Notes under the pieces: generated by a model
What the model was told of the DNA's origin: nothing
The model's database searches: none
What the model saw: only the letters and a program-made list of their open reading frames with translations
Made by a program: the position numbers and the translations under genes
Assembly (NCBI GenBank): GCA_002294665.1
Contig: DBFQ01000063.1
Location: 20,616 to 26,205, forward strand
Reading direction: 5' to 3'
DNA from: Candidatus Aminicenantes bacterium UBA876
GTDB lineage: Bacteria; Acidobacteriota; Aminicenantia; UBA2199
Length of the DNA stretch: 5,590 nt
Shown here: piece after piece, positions 1 to 5,590 of the stretch
How the letters are laid out: the number at the start of each line of letters is the position of its first letter
How positions within the stretch are numbered: position 1 is the stretch's first letter

Positions 1-24
1 AACTCTCCAACTTTCCAACTCTAT
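1..24. repeat. Imperfect 8-nt tandem repeat, three units
   Basis: Three adjacent octamers, AACTCTCC, AACTTTCC and AACTCTAT, start at the first base of the window. The second differs from the first at one position and the third at two. The array may continue to the left beyond the window. It lies just upstream of the promoter of the first glycosyltransferase gene and has no visible coding function. It looks like a short intergenic minisatellite. Three imperfect units are little evidence, so it could also be low-complexity sequence. Confidence 0.5.
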
Positions 25-29
25 TCAAG

Positions 30-58
30 TTGTCATTCCCGGCGGAATGTGCTAAAAA
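30..58 (+). promoter_or_regulatory. Predicted sigma70-type promoter of the glycosyltransferase pair
   Basis: TTGTCA (30-35; 5 of 6 to TTGACA) is followed by a 17-nt spacer and TAAAAA (53-58; 4 of 6 to TATAAT). TGC at 50-52 directly precedes the -10, making it an extended -10. Transcription would start near 64-66, essentially at the ATG at 64. The -10 overlaps the alternative GTG start at 49, which argues against GTG as the start on transcripts from this promoter. The hexamers and spacing are read directly; activity is inferred. Confidence 0.6.
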
Positions 59-63
59 AGGCT

Positions 64-1044
64 ATGGCCAAAAAGCTGCTGTCGGTCATCGTTCCCATAT
101 TCAACGAAGAGGAAAACATCCGCCCCCTGTACCAGGAGGTGCTGGCCGCTACCGAACCTCTGGATATTGACCTGGAAATAATCTTTATCGACGACGGCAG
201 CACGGACGCATCCCTGGATACGCTGCTGCAATTGCATGCGGGCGACCCGCGCGTGCAGGTAATCCAGTTGCGCAAGAACTTCGGCCAGAGTCCCGCCATT
301 TCAGCGGGGTTCGACCGCTGCCGCGGCGACGTGGTGATCACCATGGACGGGGACCTGCAGAATGACCCCGCGGATATTCCCCGCATCCTGGAGAAGCTCG
401 AGGCCGGAAACGACATCGTCAACGGCTGGCGCAAGAACCGTCATGACAGGTTCCTGACCCGTATCCTGCCCTCCTTTTTCGGCAACAAACTGATTTCTTT
501 CATTACGAAAGTCAAACTGCACGATTATGGGTGCACCCTGAGGGGATTTCGCCGTGACGTGGTCAAGAACCTGATCCTGTACGGAGAGATGCATCGCTAC
601 ATCCCGGCCATCGCCTCGCGCATGGGCGTGCGCTCGACTGAAATCGCCGTCAATCACCGCGCGCGCAAATTCGGCAAGTCCAAGTACGGCCTGGGACGGA
701 CGTTCCGCGTGGTACTGGACCTGATCACCATCAAGTACCTTTTGTCCTACGCCCATCGTCCCCTGCAGATATTCGGCGGTGTCGGCCTGCTGATGCTGCT
801 GAGCGGATTTTTGTCGGGCATCTATCTGACCGTGATCAAGTATGCCTACCGCCAGCCCATTGCCGGGCGACCGCTGCTCTTTTTGACCATCCTGATGATT
901 TTCCTGGGATTTCAGGTGATCACCCTGGGATTGATCGCCGAGATGCTGACCAAGATCTACCACGAGGGGTTGAATAAAACCACCTACTCCATCCGCGCCA
1001 TCAACGGGGTTGATCATCATGAAAATCCTCATGATCGCCCCTGA
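64..1044 (+). CDS. Family 2 glycosyltransferase, polyprenyl-phosphate sugar transferase type (DPM1/GtrB/ArnC-like), with two C-terminal membrane helices
   Basis: This 326-residue protein has an N-terminal GT-A domain and a membrane anchor. The nucleotide-sugar fold opens with SVIVPIFNEEENI (7-19), then DDGS (43-46) and the metal-binding DxD as MDGDLQNDP (94-102). GFRRDV (161-166) and the basic HRARKFGKSKY (198-208) are typical of the dolichyl/undecaprenyl-phosphate branch. Two hydrophobic helices lie at about 235-258 and 270-296. Family members move a sugar from a nucleotide donor to a polyprenyl phosphate on the cytoplasmic face of the membrane. The sugar cannot be read from sequence. The ATG at 64 is preferred because it starts two to five residues before the first beta strand, as in relatives, and sits just after a predicted -10. 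A GTG at 49 would add five residues. The 3' end overlaps the next glycosyltransferase gene by 26 nt, so the two are probably co-expressed in glycan assembly. The family is secure; the exact role is not. Confidence 0.93.
   Translation: MAKKLLSVIVPIFNEEENIRPLYQEVLAATEPLDIDLEIIFIDDGSTDASLDTLLQLHAGDPRVQVIQLRKNFGQSPAISAGFDRCRGDVVITMDGDLQNDPADIPRILEKLEAGNDIVNGWRKNRHDRFLTRILPSFFGNKLISFITKVKLHDYGCTLRGFRRDVVKNLILYGEMHRYIPAIASRMGVRSTEIAVNHRARKFGKSKYGLGRTFRVVLDLITIKYLLSYAHRPLQIFGGVGLLMLLSGFLSGIYLTVIKYAYRQPIAGRPLLFLTILMIFLGFQVITLGLIAEMLTKIYHEGLNKTTYSIRAINGVDHHENPHDRP
1016..1035 (+). promoter_or_regulatory. Possible start-codon hairpin at the glycosyltransferase gene junction
   Basis: ATCATGA (1016-1022) can pair with TCATGAT (1029-1035) around a 6-nt loop, giving a perfect but AU-rich 7-bp stem. 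The stem contains the ATG at 1019 of the family-4 glycosyltransferase. It lies inside the end of the upstream gene, so ribosomes finishing that gene would open it, which would fit translational coupling. With only two G-C pairs it is weak, and it could be a by-product of the coding sequence. Confidence 0.25.
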
Positions 1045-2179
1045 ACCTTTTTTTGAACCCAGGGGAACGCCGTTTTCCGAATATTACCGCATCCGCGCCC
1101 TGAGCGACCTGGGCCACCAGGTCGACCTGGTCACTTACCCCATCGGCGCGGACAAGGAGGTTCCCGGGCTGCGAATTTTTCGATCATTGCGGCCTTTCTG
1201 GATCCGCGAGGTCAAGACCGGGCCATCGCCGAACAAACTGATCCTGGACTTTTTCCTGTTTTTCTCCGCGCTGAAGCGCTTGCTGCTGAAGCGCTACGAC
1301 ATGATCCACACCCATGAAGAGGCGTCCTTATTCGGCACCATCCTCGGGGGCATCTTCCGCATTCCCCATCTTTACGACATGCACTCGTCGCTGGTGCAGC
1401 AGATGGACAATTTTCAGTTCACCCGCTCGCGCCTGGTACGCCGCCTGTTTGCCCTGAACGAGCGCTGGGCGCTCAAACACGCCCGCTCCGTGATCGTAAT
1501 CTGCCGGGCATTGTTCGAACACGCCGCGACCGTCACCGATGCGAAAAAACTGACGCTGATCGAGAACTTCCTCGATGAGTCCGTGCCGGAACTGGACGCG
1601 GAAATTCTGAACCGCATTCGCGCAGAACTTCCCCGAGACCGGCGCATCGTCACCTACACCGGCACCCTGGAACATTATCAGGGCATCCCGCTGCTGCTGG
1701 ACAGCCTGGAATACCTGGACCCGCGTTTCCACCTGGTACTGGTGGGGGGAAAACCCGCCCAGGTGGATAAACTCCGCCAGACCGCCCGCCAGAGAAACCT
1801 CACAGAACGGATCCACTTTGCCGGACAGCGCCCCCACGCGGAAATTCCCTACTATCTCCATTTGTCCCACGTACTGGTATCGCCCCGTTCCCACGGCACC
1901 AACATCCCGCTCAAGATCTACGCCTACCTCAAGAGCGGGGTTCCGGTTGTGGCCACAAACCTTTATACCCACACCCAGACCCTGACCCCGGATATCGCCG
2001 TGCTGGTGGATCCGCAACCGGAATCACTGGCACAGGGGATTCAACGCGCGGACAGTGACGAAGGCCGCGCCATTGCCGTCGCGGCGCAGCAATTCGCGCA
2101 AACCCATTATACCGCCGAACAATACCGCGAACGGGTCAACCGGGCATTGCAGCCGATTGCAGCACCCGCACGGGATTGA
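1019..2179 (+). CDS. Family 4 glycosyltransferase (GT-B fold)
   Basis: This is a soluble or peripheral GT-B enzyme of 386 residues. The N-terminal acceptor domain starts MKILMIAPEPFFEPRGTP (RGTP at 15-18), followed by an HTHEEA segment (97-102) and YDMHSS (119-124). The C-terminal donor domain starts near 209 with IVTYTGTLEHYQG, then LVLVGG (239-244), IHFAGQ (265-270), SHGTNIPLKIYAYLKSG (291-307) and PVVAT (309-313). Members transfer sugars from nucleotide donors, usually with retention, in polysaccharide, LPS or glycolipid synthesis; donor and acceptor here are unknown. The E-x7-E pair of many GT4 enzymes reads T294...A302, although the surrounding block matches a recognisable subfamily with a GTN-P-KIY pattern. 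The ATG at 1019 is chosen over the TTG at 1010 because it begins directly with the first beta strand. A GGGG run at 1006-1009 is the only SD-like signal. It overlaps the preceding gene by 26 nt, so the pair probably forms one operon. Confidence 0.93.
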   Translation: MKILMIAPEPFFEPRGTPFSEYYRIRALSDLGHQVDLVTYPIGADKEVPGLRIFRSLRPFWIREVKTGPSPNKLILDFFLFFSALKRLLLKRYDMIHTHEEASLFGTILGGIFRIPHLYDMHSSLVQQMDNFQFTRSRLVRRLFALNERWALKHARSVIVICRALFEHAATVTDAKKLTLIENFLDESVPELDAEILNRIRAELPRDRRIVTYTGTLEHYQGIPLLLDSLEYLDPRFHLVLVGGKPAQVDKLRQTARQRNLTERIHFAGQRPHAEIPYYLHLSHVLVSPRSHGTNIPLKIYAYLKSGVPVVATNLYTHTQTLTPDIAVLVDPQPESLAQGIQRADSDEGRAIAVAAQQFAQTHYTAEQYRERVNRALQPIAAPARD

Positions 2180-2204
2180 GCTTTCCCTCATCCGGGGCTA
2201 TAAT
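2176..2204 (+). promoter_or_regulatory. Predicted sigma70-type promoter of purB
   Basis: TTGAGC (2176-2181; 4 of 6 to TTGACA) is separated by exactly 17 nt from a perfect TATAAT (2199-2204). The -35 includes the TGA stop codon (2177-2179) of the upstream glycosyltransferase. The predicted start near 2211 leaves a leader of about 35 nt carrying a good SD before the purB ATG. This separates the purine genes from the glycosyltransferase pair as their own transcription unit. No purine-regulator operator or riboswitch fits in this short leader. Confidence 0.7.
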
Positions 2205-2233
2205 CGCAGCGAAACCGCACTTGGAATCAACGC

Positions 2234-2239
2234 AAGGAG
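2234..2239 (+). promoter_or_regulatory. Shine-Dalgarno of purB
   Basis: AAGGAG lies 6 nt upstream of the ATG at 2246. It is the only strong SD in the window and fixes the purB start. The other four starts have weak or no SD. Confidence 0.85.
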
Positions 2240-2245
2240 AGTTGA

Positions 2246-3547
2246 ATGATCGAACGCTACACGGTTGAGAGGGTCAAGAGAATCTGGAACCGGGAAAACC
2301 GTTATCAACGCTGGCTCGACGTGGAACTGGCCATCACCGCGGTCTGGCACCGCATGGGACAGGTCCCGGATGAAAGCATGGAACATATCCGCCGCAGCGC
2401 CGCGTTCAGCGTGGAACGGATCGATGAAATTGAAAAAGTCGTCAAACACGACGTAATCGCCTTCCTGACATCGGTGGAAGAACACGTCGGACCCGATTCC
2501 GCTTACATACACAAGGGAGTCACTTCTTACGACATCGTGGACACGGCCCTCTCGCTGTTGATCCTGGAATCGCTCGACCTGATCCTGGAACAATCCCGCC
2601 GCCTGCACGGCGTCCTGCTGGACCGGGCGCGCGAATTCAAAGGCCTGATGGGAATCGGCCGCACCCACGGCATTCACGCCGAACCCATCTCCTACGGCAT
2701 CAAGTTTCTGCTCTGGTACGAAGAATTGGAACGCAATATCCGCCGCCTGGAACAAGCCCGGGAAATCATGGCCGTAGGCAAGATATCGGGATCGGTCGGC
2801 ACCTACATCCATTTTCCGCCCCGGGGAGAGGAAGAGGCCCTGCGCGCGTTGGGCCTTTCCCCCTGCCGTGTGTCCTCGCAGATTATCCAGCGGGATCGGC
2901 ACGCGGAGGTGTTTTATGCACTGGCCAGCCTGGGAACGCTGATCGAAAAAATCGCCCTGGAAATCCGCCACCTGCAACGCACGGAGGTGCTGGAAATGGA
3001 AGAGCCTTTCACTCAGGGTCAGAAAGGGTCATCCTCCATGCCGCACAAGCGCAATCCCGTTCGCTGCGAACGCATTTCGGGACTGTCGCGGCTGTTGCGC
3101 AGCCACGTTGGGGTTGCCCTGGAAAACAACCTGTTGTGGCACGAAAGAGACATCTCACACTCCTCCGCCGAGCGGGTGATCTTTCCGGACGCGTTCCACG
3201 CCGCCAGTTTCATGCTGGAGGAAATCACCGACATCACCATCCACCTGGTGATCTACCCGGAAAACATCCGCCGCAACATGGAACTCACCCGCGAAGTTTA
3301 TTTCTCCCAGGCGGTCCTGACTTTGCTGCTCAATCGCGGCATCGCGCGCCAGAAAGCCTATGAACTGGTCCAGGCCAACGCCATGAAGTCCTGGACGGAG
3401 CGGCTGGGGTTTCGTGACCTGATTCTGCATGATCCCGCCATCCTGGAGCTATGCCCGCGCCAGGAATTGGAAGCGGCTTTCTCAGCCGAGCCGTTGAGCA
3501 GTGGGATCCAGGCCATCTTTGAACGGTTTGAGAATGATCCTGTTTGA
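2246..3547 (+). CDS. purB: Adenylosuccinate lyase
   Basis: PurB removes fumarate twice in purine synthesis: SAICAR to AICAR on the way to IMP, and adenylosuccinate to AMP. It acts in the cytosol as a homotetramer with active sites shared between subunits. The 433 residues match the Bacillus subtilis/Thermotoga short type (about 430), as does the start MIERYTVERVKRIW. The active-site histidines expected at 68, 89 and 141 are all present in their usual contexts: KHDVIAF (67-73), YIHKGVTS (87-94) and GRTHGIHAEP (138-147). The fumarase/aspartase superfamily signature is GSSSMPHKRNP (261-271), carrying the flexible-loop catalytic serine. Tyr95 in TSYD stands where many relatives have Ser or Thr. 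The C-terminal ADSL_C helical domain appears complete. A strong promoter and SD precede it, 66 nt after the glycosyltransferase gene. Its last 14 nt overlap the macro-domain gene, which points to coupled translation with that gene and probably purL. Confidence 0.97.
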   Translation: MIERYTVERVKRIWNRENRYQRWLDVELAITAVWHRMGQVPDESMEHIRRSAAFSVERIDEIEKVVKHDVIAFLTSVEEHVGPDSAYIHKGVTSYDIVDTALSLLILESLDLILEQSRRLHGVLLDRAREFKGLMGIGRTHGIHAEPISYGIKFLLWYEELERNIRRLEQAREIMAVGKISGSVGTYIHFPPRGEEEALRALGLSPCRVSSQIIQRDRHAEVFYALASLGTLIEKIALEIRHLQRTEVLEMEEPFTQGQKGSSSMPHKRNPVRCERISGLSRLLRSHVGVALENNLLWHERDISHSSAERVIFPDAFHAASFMLEEITDITIHLVIYPENIRRNMELTREVYFSQAVLTLLLNRGIARQKAYELVQANAMKSWTERLGFRDLILHDPAILELCPRQELEAAFSAEPLSSGIQAIFERFENDPV

Positions 3548-4112
3548 AATCCGGCGCAAGGTGCGCTTTACCTTGAGGAACCTGTCTCTGCTCGATGCGC
3601 CGGCGCAAGCAATCGTCAACGCGGCCAATTCCAGCCTCAACCACGGCGGGGGCGTCGCCGGCCTGATCAGTCGCGCCGGAGGGCCGGAAATTCAGGAGGA
3701 AAGCCGCAGGAAGGCCCCGGTACCCACGGGAACAGCCACCCATACCGGAGCGGGACGCCTGCCTTTCAGATGGATTGTTCACACCGTAGGTCCGGTATGG
3801 CAGGGCGGCGGAAAAAATGAGAGAGAACTGCTGTTCAAAGCCGTCACCTCCGCATTAGAAGAATGCGAAGCGTTGGGAGTCCGCACGGTCGCCATGCCGG
3901 CTGTTTCCACCGGAATTTTCGCTTTTCCGCTGGAACCCGCACTGGAGGAGATCAACCGGGCGCTCATCGCCTTTGACCCGCGCGCCAGGTGCCTGGAGGA
4001 AATCATGCTCTGCGAAATCGACACCCGCAAGGCGGACCGCATGCGGGAAATACTTTCCATGTTGATGCCGCCGAACCCTCAATCCGCAGACCGCGGCAAT
4101 GTGCTAAAATGA
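3534..4112 (+). CDS. Macro-domain protein (ADP-ribose-binding fold, Af1521-like), atypical active site
   Basis: This 192-residue protein is a single macro domain with a short disordered tail. Macro domains bind ADP-ribose and derivatives, and many hydrolyse ADP-ribosyl-protein, O-acetyl-ADP-ribose or ADP-ribose-1''-phosphate. The hallmarks are AIVNAANSSL (26-35), the glycine-rich loop HGGGVAG (37-43), RAGGPE (48-52), GAGRLP (72-77) followed by IVHTVGP (81-87), and the second phosphate loop AVSTGIFAFP (123-132). Two usual residues differ. The GD(I/L) motif whose Asp contacts adenine reads RNL (15-17), with about two extra residues before NAAN. Position 42, Asp in the catalytic GGGVD loop of MacroD/YmdB proteins, is Ala, as in archaeal Af1521. 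The ATG at 3534 has no real SD and overlaps purB by 14 nt, fitting reinitiation; a GTG at 3501 is a less likely start. Its last codons contain the predicted purL -10. The fold is secure; the substrate and the reason for its place between purine genes are unknown. Confidence 0.9.
   Translation: MILFEIRRKVRFTLRNLSLLDAPAQAIVNAANSSLNHGGGVAGLISRAGGPEIQEESRRKAPVPTGTATHTGAGRLPFRWIVHTVGPVWQGGGKNERELLFKAVTSALEECEALGVRTVAMPAVSTGIFAFPLEPALEEINRALIAFDPRARCLEEIMLCEIDTRKADRMREILSMLMPPNPQSADRGNVLK
4102..4110 (+). promoter_or_regulatory. Predicted extended -10 promoter of purL inside the macro-domain gene end
   Basis: TGC-TAAAAT forms an extended -10 (hexamer 4105-4110; 5 of 6 to TATAAT). There is no convincing -35 at 16-18 nt, which extended -10 promoters tolerate. 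The predicted transcript start, near 4116-4118, coincides with the preferred purL ATG at 4118, so the mRNA would have no leader or almost none. The 12-mer AATGTGCTAAAA (4098-4109) is identical to one at 46-57 before the first glycosyltransferase. Confidence 0.45.
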
Positions 4113-4117
4113 AAACC

Positions 4118-5590
4118 ATGGCTGAAACATTCCGGGTTTTCGTCGCCAAGCGCCCCGGATTCGACACCACCGCGGAACAACTCCTGCGCGACCTGCGCGA
4201 CCACCTGGGGATTCCGTCTTTATCAGAAATCCGCGTGTTCAATCGCTACGAAATCCGCGGCATCAGCCGCGCGGAACTGGAAACCGCCATCCCCATCATT
4301 CTTTCCGAACCGCCTTTGGATGAAGTGTTCCTCGATAAAATTCCCCTGGACGGCGAGCAACGCCTGCTGGGGGTTGAATACCTTCCCGGCCAGTATGACC
4401 AGAGGGCGGACAGCACGGCGCAATGCTTCCAGATCCTGCTGCGGAGGGAACGCCCCGAGGTGGCCACGGCCCGATTCTTCCGCTTCAGCGGGCAAATCAC
4501 CCGGAGTGACTATCAACGAATCCGCGCTTACATGATCAATCCGGTGGATTCGCGGGAAGCCCGGCTGAAGGAATCCGGCCTGGATTCATTCATGCCGCCG
4601 CCCGATCGGGATGTTCCGGTGCTTGACGAGTTGCCGGCTCTGGAAGACGAAGCGGCGGCCGCCTGGATTCACCAGATGGTCCTTTCCATGAGCGCCGCGG
4701 ATCTGCTGCTGATTCGCGATCATTTCCGCGGCATCGGCCGCGCGCCGACACTGACGGAATTGCGCATGCTGGACACGTACTGGTCGGATCATTGCCGCCA
4801 TACCACCTTCCATACGCTGATCGACACGGTCCGGATCGATCCGGGACCCTACGCCGGCGTGATCCGGGAGGCACACGACCGGGCGATGCGCGATCTCGCC
4901 GGGATCAAACCCCGGCCGGGAAACCCCACCCTCATGGACCTGGCCACATTGAGCATGCGCCTTGCGAAAAAGGCCGGGCGCCTGGACGACATGGAAGTAT
5001 CCGGGGAAGTCAATGCCTGCAGCGTCATCCGCACGGTGCGGGAAAACGGCAGGCAACGGGACTGGCTGATCCTGTTCAAGAACGAAACCCATAACCATCC
5101 CACCGAGATTGAGCCCTTCGGCGGTGCGGCCACCTGCCTGGGCGGCGCCATCCGCGACCCCCTGTCCGGTCGGGCCTATGTCTACCAGGCCATGCGCGTC
5201 ACCGGTTGCGGTGATCCACGCACACCAGTCAAAGATACCCTGGCGGGAAAGCTGCCGCAACGCCGCATCACTACAGAAGCCGCACGTGGATACAGTTCGT
5301 ACGGCAACCAGATCGGCCTCGCTACCGGACTGGTGCGTGAACTCTACCACCCCGGTTACGTGGCCAAACGCATGGAGGTCGGAGCCGTCATCGGCGCCGT
5401 CCCCCGGGAATACGTGGTTCGCCTCGAACCCCGGCCGGGAGATCGCATCCTGCTGGTGGGGGGGAGAACGGGCCGGGACGGTATCGGCGGGGCCACGGGT
5501 TCATCCAAGACCCACACCGAGGCATCCCTGACGACCGCCGGAGCGGAAGTGCAGAAAGGCAACCCCCCGGAAGAACGCAAACTGCAACGC
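4118..5590 (+). CDS. purL: Phosphoribosylformylglycinamidine (FGAM) synthase, clade II full-length type, N-terminal part
   Basis: PurL converts FGAR, glutamine and ATP to FGAM, the fourth step to IMP. 491 residues are visible without a stop; the gene runs off the right edge. Clade II enzymes have about 1,200-1,270 residues, so the rest of the synthase core and the C-terminal glutaminase should lie beyond. Seen in order: a PurS-like N-terminal domain with VFVAKRPGFD (7-16), FNRYEI (41-46), EYLPGQYDQRADS (87-99) and INPVDSREA (140-148); the linker hallmark YWSDHCRHTTF (221-231); then the first PurM-like ATP/FGAR domain with FKNETHNHPTEIEPFGG (320-336) and GGRTGRDGIGGATG (448-461). Ile456 stands where relatives commonly have Cys. 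No separate purS or purQ is needed with this architecture. The ATG at 4118 gives the usual N-terminal length and fits the -10 upstream. An in-frame ATG at 4109 overlaps the macro-gene stop as ATGA and would add three residues. Neither start has an SD. Confidence 0.97.
   Translation, partial: MAETFRVFVAKRPGFDTTAEQLLRDLRDHLGIPSLSEIRVFNRYEIRGISRAELETAIPIILSEPPLDEVFLDKIPLDGEQRLLGVEYLPGQYDQRADSTAQCFQILLRRERPEVATARFFRFSGQITRSDYQRIRAYMINPVDSREARLKESGLDSFMPPPDRDVPVLDELPALEDEAAAAWIHQMVLSMSAADLLLIRDHFRGIGRAPTLTELRMLDTYWSDHCRHTTFHTLIDTVRIDPGPYAGVIREAHDRAMRDLAGIKPRPGNPTLMDLATLSMRLAKKAGRLDDMEVSGEVNACSVIRTVRENGRQRDWLILFKNETHNHPTEIEPFGGAATCLGGAIRDPLSGRAYVYQAMRVTGCGDPRTPVKDTLAGKLPQRRITTEAARGYSSYGNQIGLATGLVRELYHPGYVAKRMEVGAVIGAVPREYVVRLEPRPGDRILLVGGRTGRDGIGGATGSSKTHTEASLTTAGAEVQKGNPPEERKLQR

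Noticed and set aside
49..63. GTG at 49 as the start of the GT2 gene
   Set aside because: It overlaps the predicted -10 and adds only five residues before the conserved N-terminus; the ATG at 64 fits both the family length and the promoter. It stays possible if transcription comes from further upstream.
1010..1018. TTG at 1010 as the GT4 start
   Set aside because: It adds three residues and is directly adjacent to the GGGG run, so SD spacing is impossible; the ATG at 1019 begins with the expected MKIL strand.
301..1032. Long open frame of 243 codons on the minus strand
   Set aside because: It lies fully antisense to the GT2 gene, has no recognisable motif and its composition is what a GC-rich gene produces on its complement.
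1328..2017. Minus-strand open frame of 229 codons
   Set aside because: Antisense to the GT4 gene, whose motifs cover the whole span; no domain recognised.
2180..2245. Intrinsic terminator or purine riboswitch between GT4 and purB
   Set aside because: Only 66 nt, largely filled by promoter and SD. The one hairpin is weak and not followed by T residues, and there is no room or signature for a purine aptamer.
2198..2977. Minus-strand open frame of 259 codons
   Set aside because: Antisense to purB, whose active-site residues are all intact; no family features on the minus strand.
3330..3782. Minus-strand open frame of 150 codons across the purB/macro junction
   Set aside because: Antisense shadow of two well-supported genes, with no motif of its own.
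4586..5350. Minus-strand open frame of 254 codons
   Set aside because: Antisense to the conserved PurL synthase core; shadow frame.
4118..5590. Missing purS and purQ as evidence of an incomplete pathway
   Set aside because: The PurL here is the full-length type with a PurS-like N-terminus, and its family carries the glutaminase at the C-terminus beyond the window, so separate subunits are not expected.

Overview
The window holds five protein genes, all on the + strand, packed almost without gaps. It looks like ordinary bacterial chromosome from a moderately GC-rich genome. The two purine genes are the Bacillus/Thermotoga-type short adenylosuccinate lyase and the 'clade II' full-length FGAM synthase, which carries a PurS-like N-terminus and is common in Clostridia, Bacteroidetes and several deep anaerobic phyla. 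Together with two envelope-type glycosyltransferases, this suggests an uncultured or anaerobic lineage, perhaps Acidobacteriota/Aminicenantota-like. That placement is inference from gene style only and is weak.

Region 1 (1-2179) is a glycosyltransferase pair. It opens with a short 8-nt tandem repeat and a good sigma70-type promoter (TTGTCA, 17-bp spacer, extended -10 TGC-TAAAAA). Next come a family-2 glycosyltransferase with two C-terminal membrane helices (polyprenyl-phosphate sugar transferase type) and, overlapping it by 26 nt, a GT-B family-4 glycosyltransferase. The two probably act together in making a lipid-linked or surface glycan, one loading a sugar on a polyprenyl carrier and the other adding a sugar to an acceptor.

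Region 2 (2180-5590) is a purine block. A textbook promoter (TTGAGC-17-TATAAT), whose -35 overlaps the stop codon of the upstream gene, drives purB. A small macro-domain (ADP-ribose-binding fold) gene overlaps the end of purB by 14 nt. A large purL follows and runs off the right edge at about 40% of its expected length. PurL (step 4) and PurB (step 8 of IMP synthesis, and the last step to AMP) belong to the same pathway. The macro-domain protein wedged between them is the least expected element, and it lacks two residues usually conserved in catalytic macro domains.

A recurring regulatory pattern is the most interesting thing here. The same 12-mer containing an extended -10 (AATGTGCTAAAA) lies just upstream of the best ATG of the first glycosyltransferase and of purL, where no Shine-Dalgarno is visible. 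This suggests leaderless or near-leaderless transcripts. purB by contrast has a normal leader and a good SD. I see no RNA genes, CRISPR arrays, insertion sequences or clear intrinsic terminators, and no stretch over 300 nt lacks a gene.
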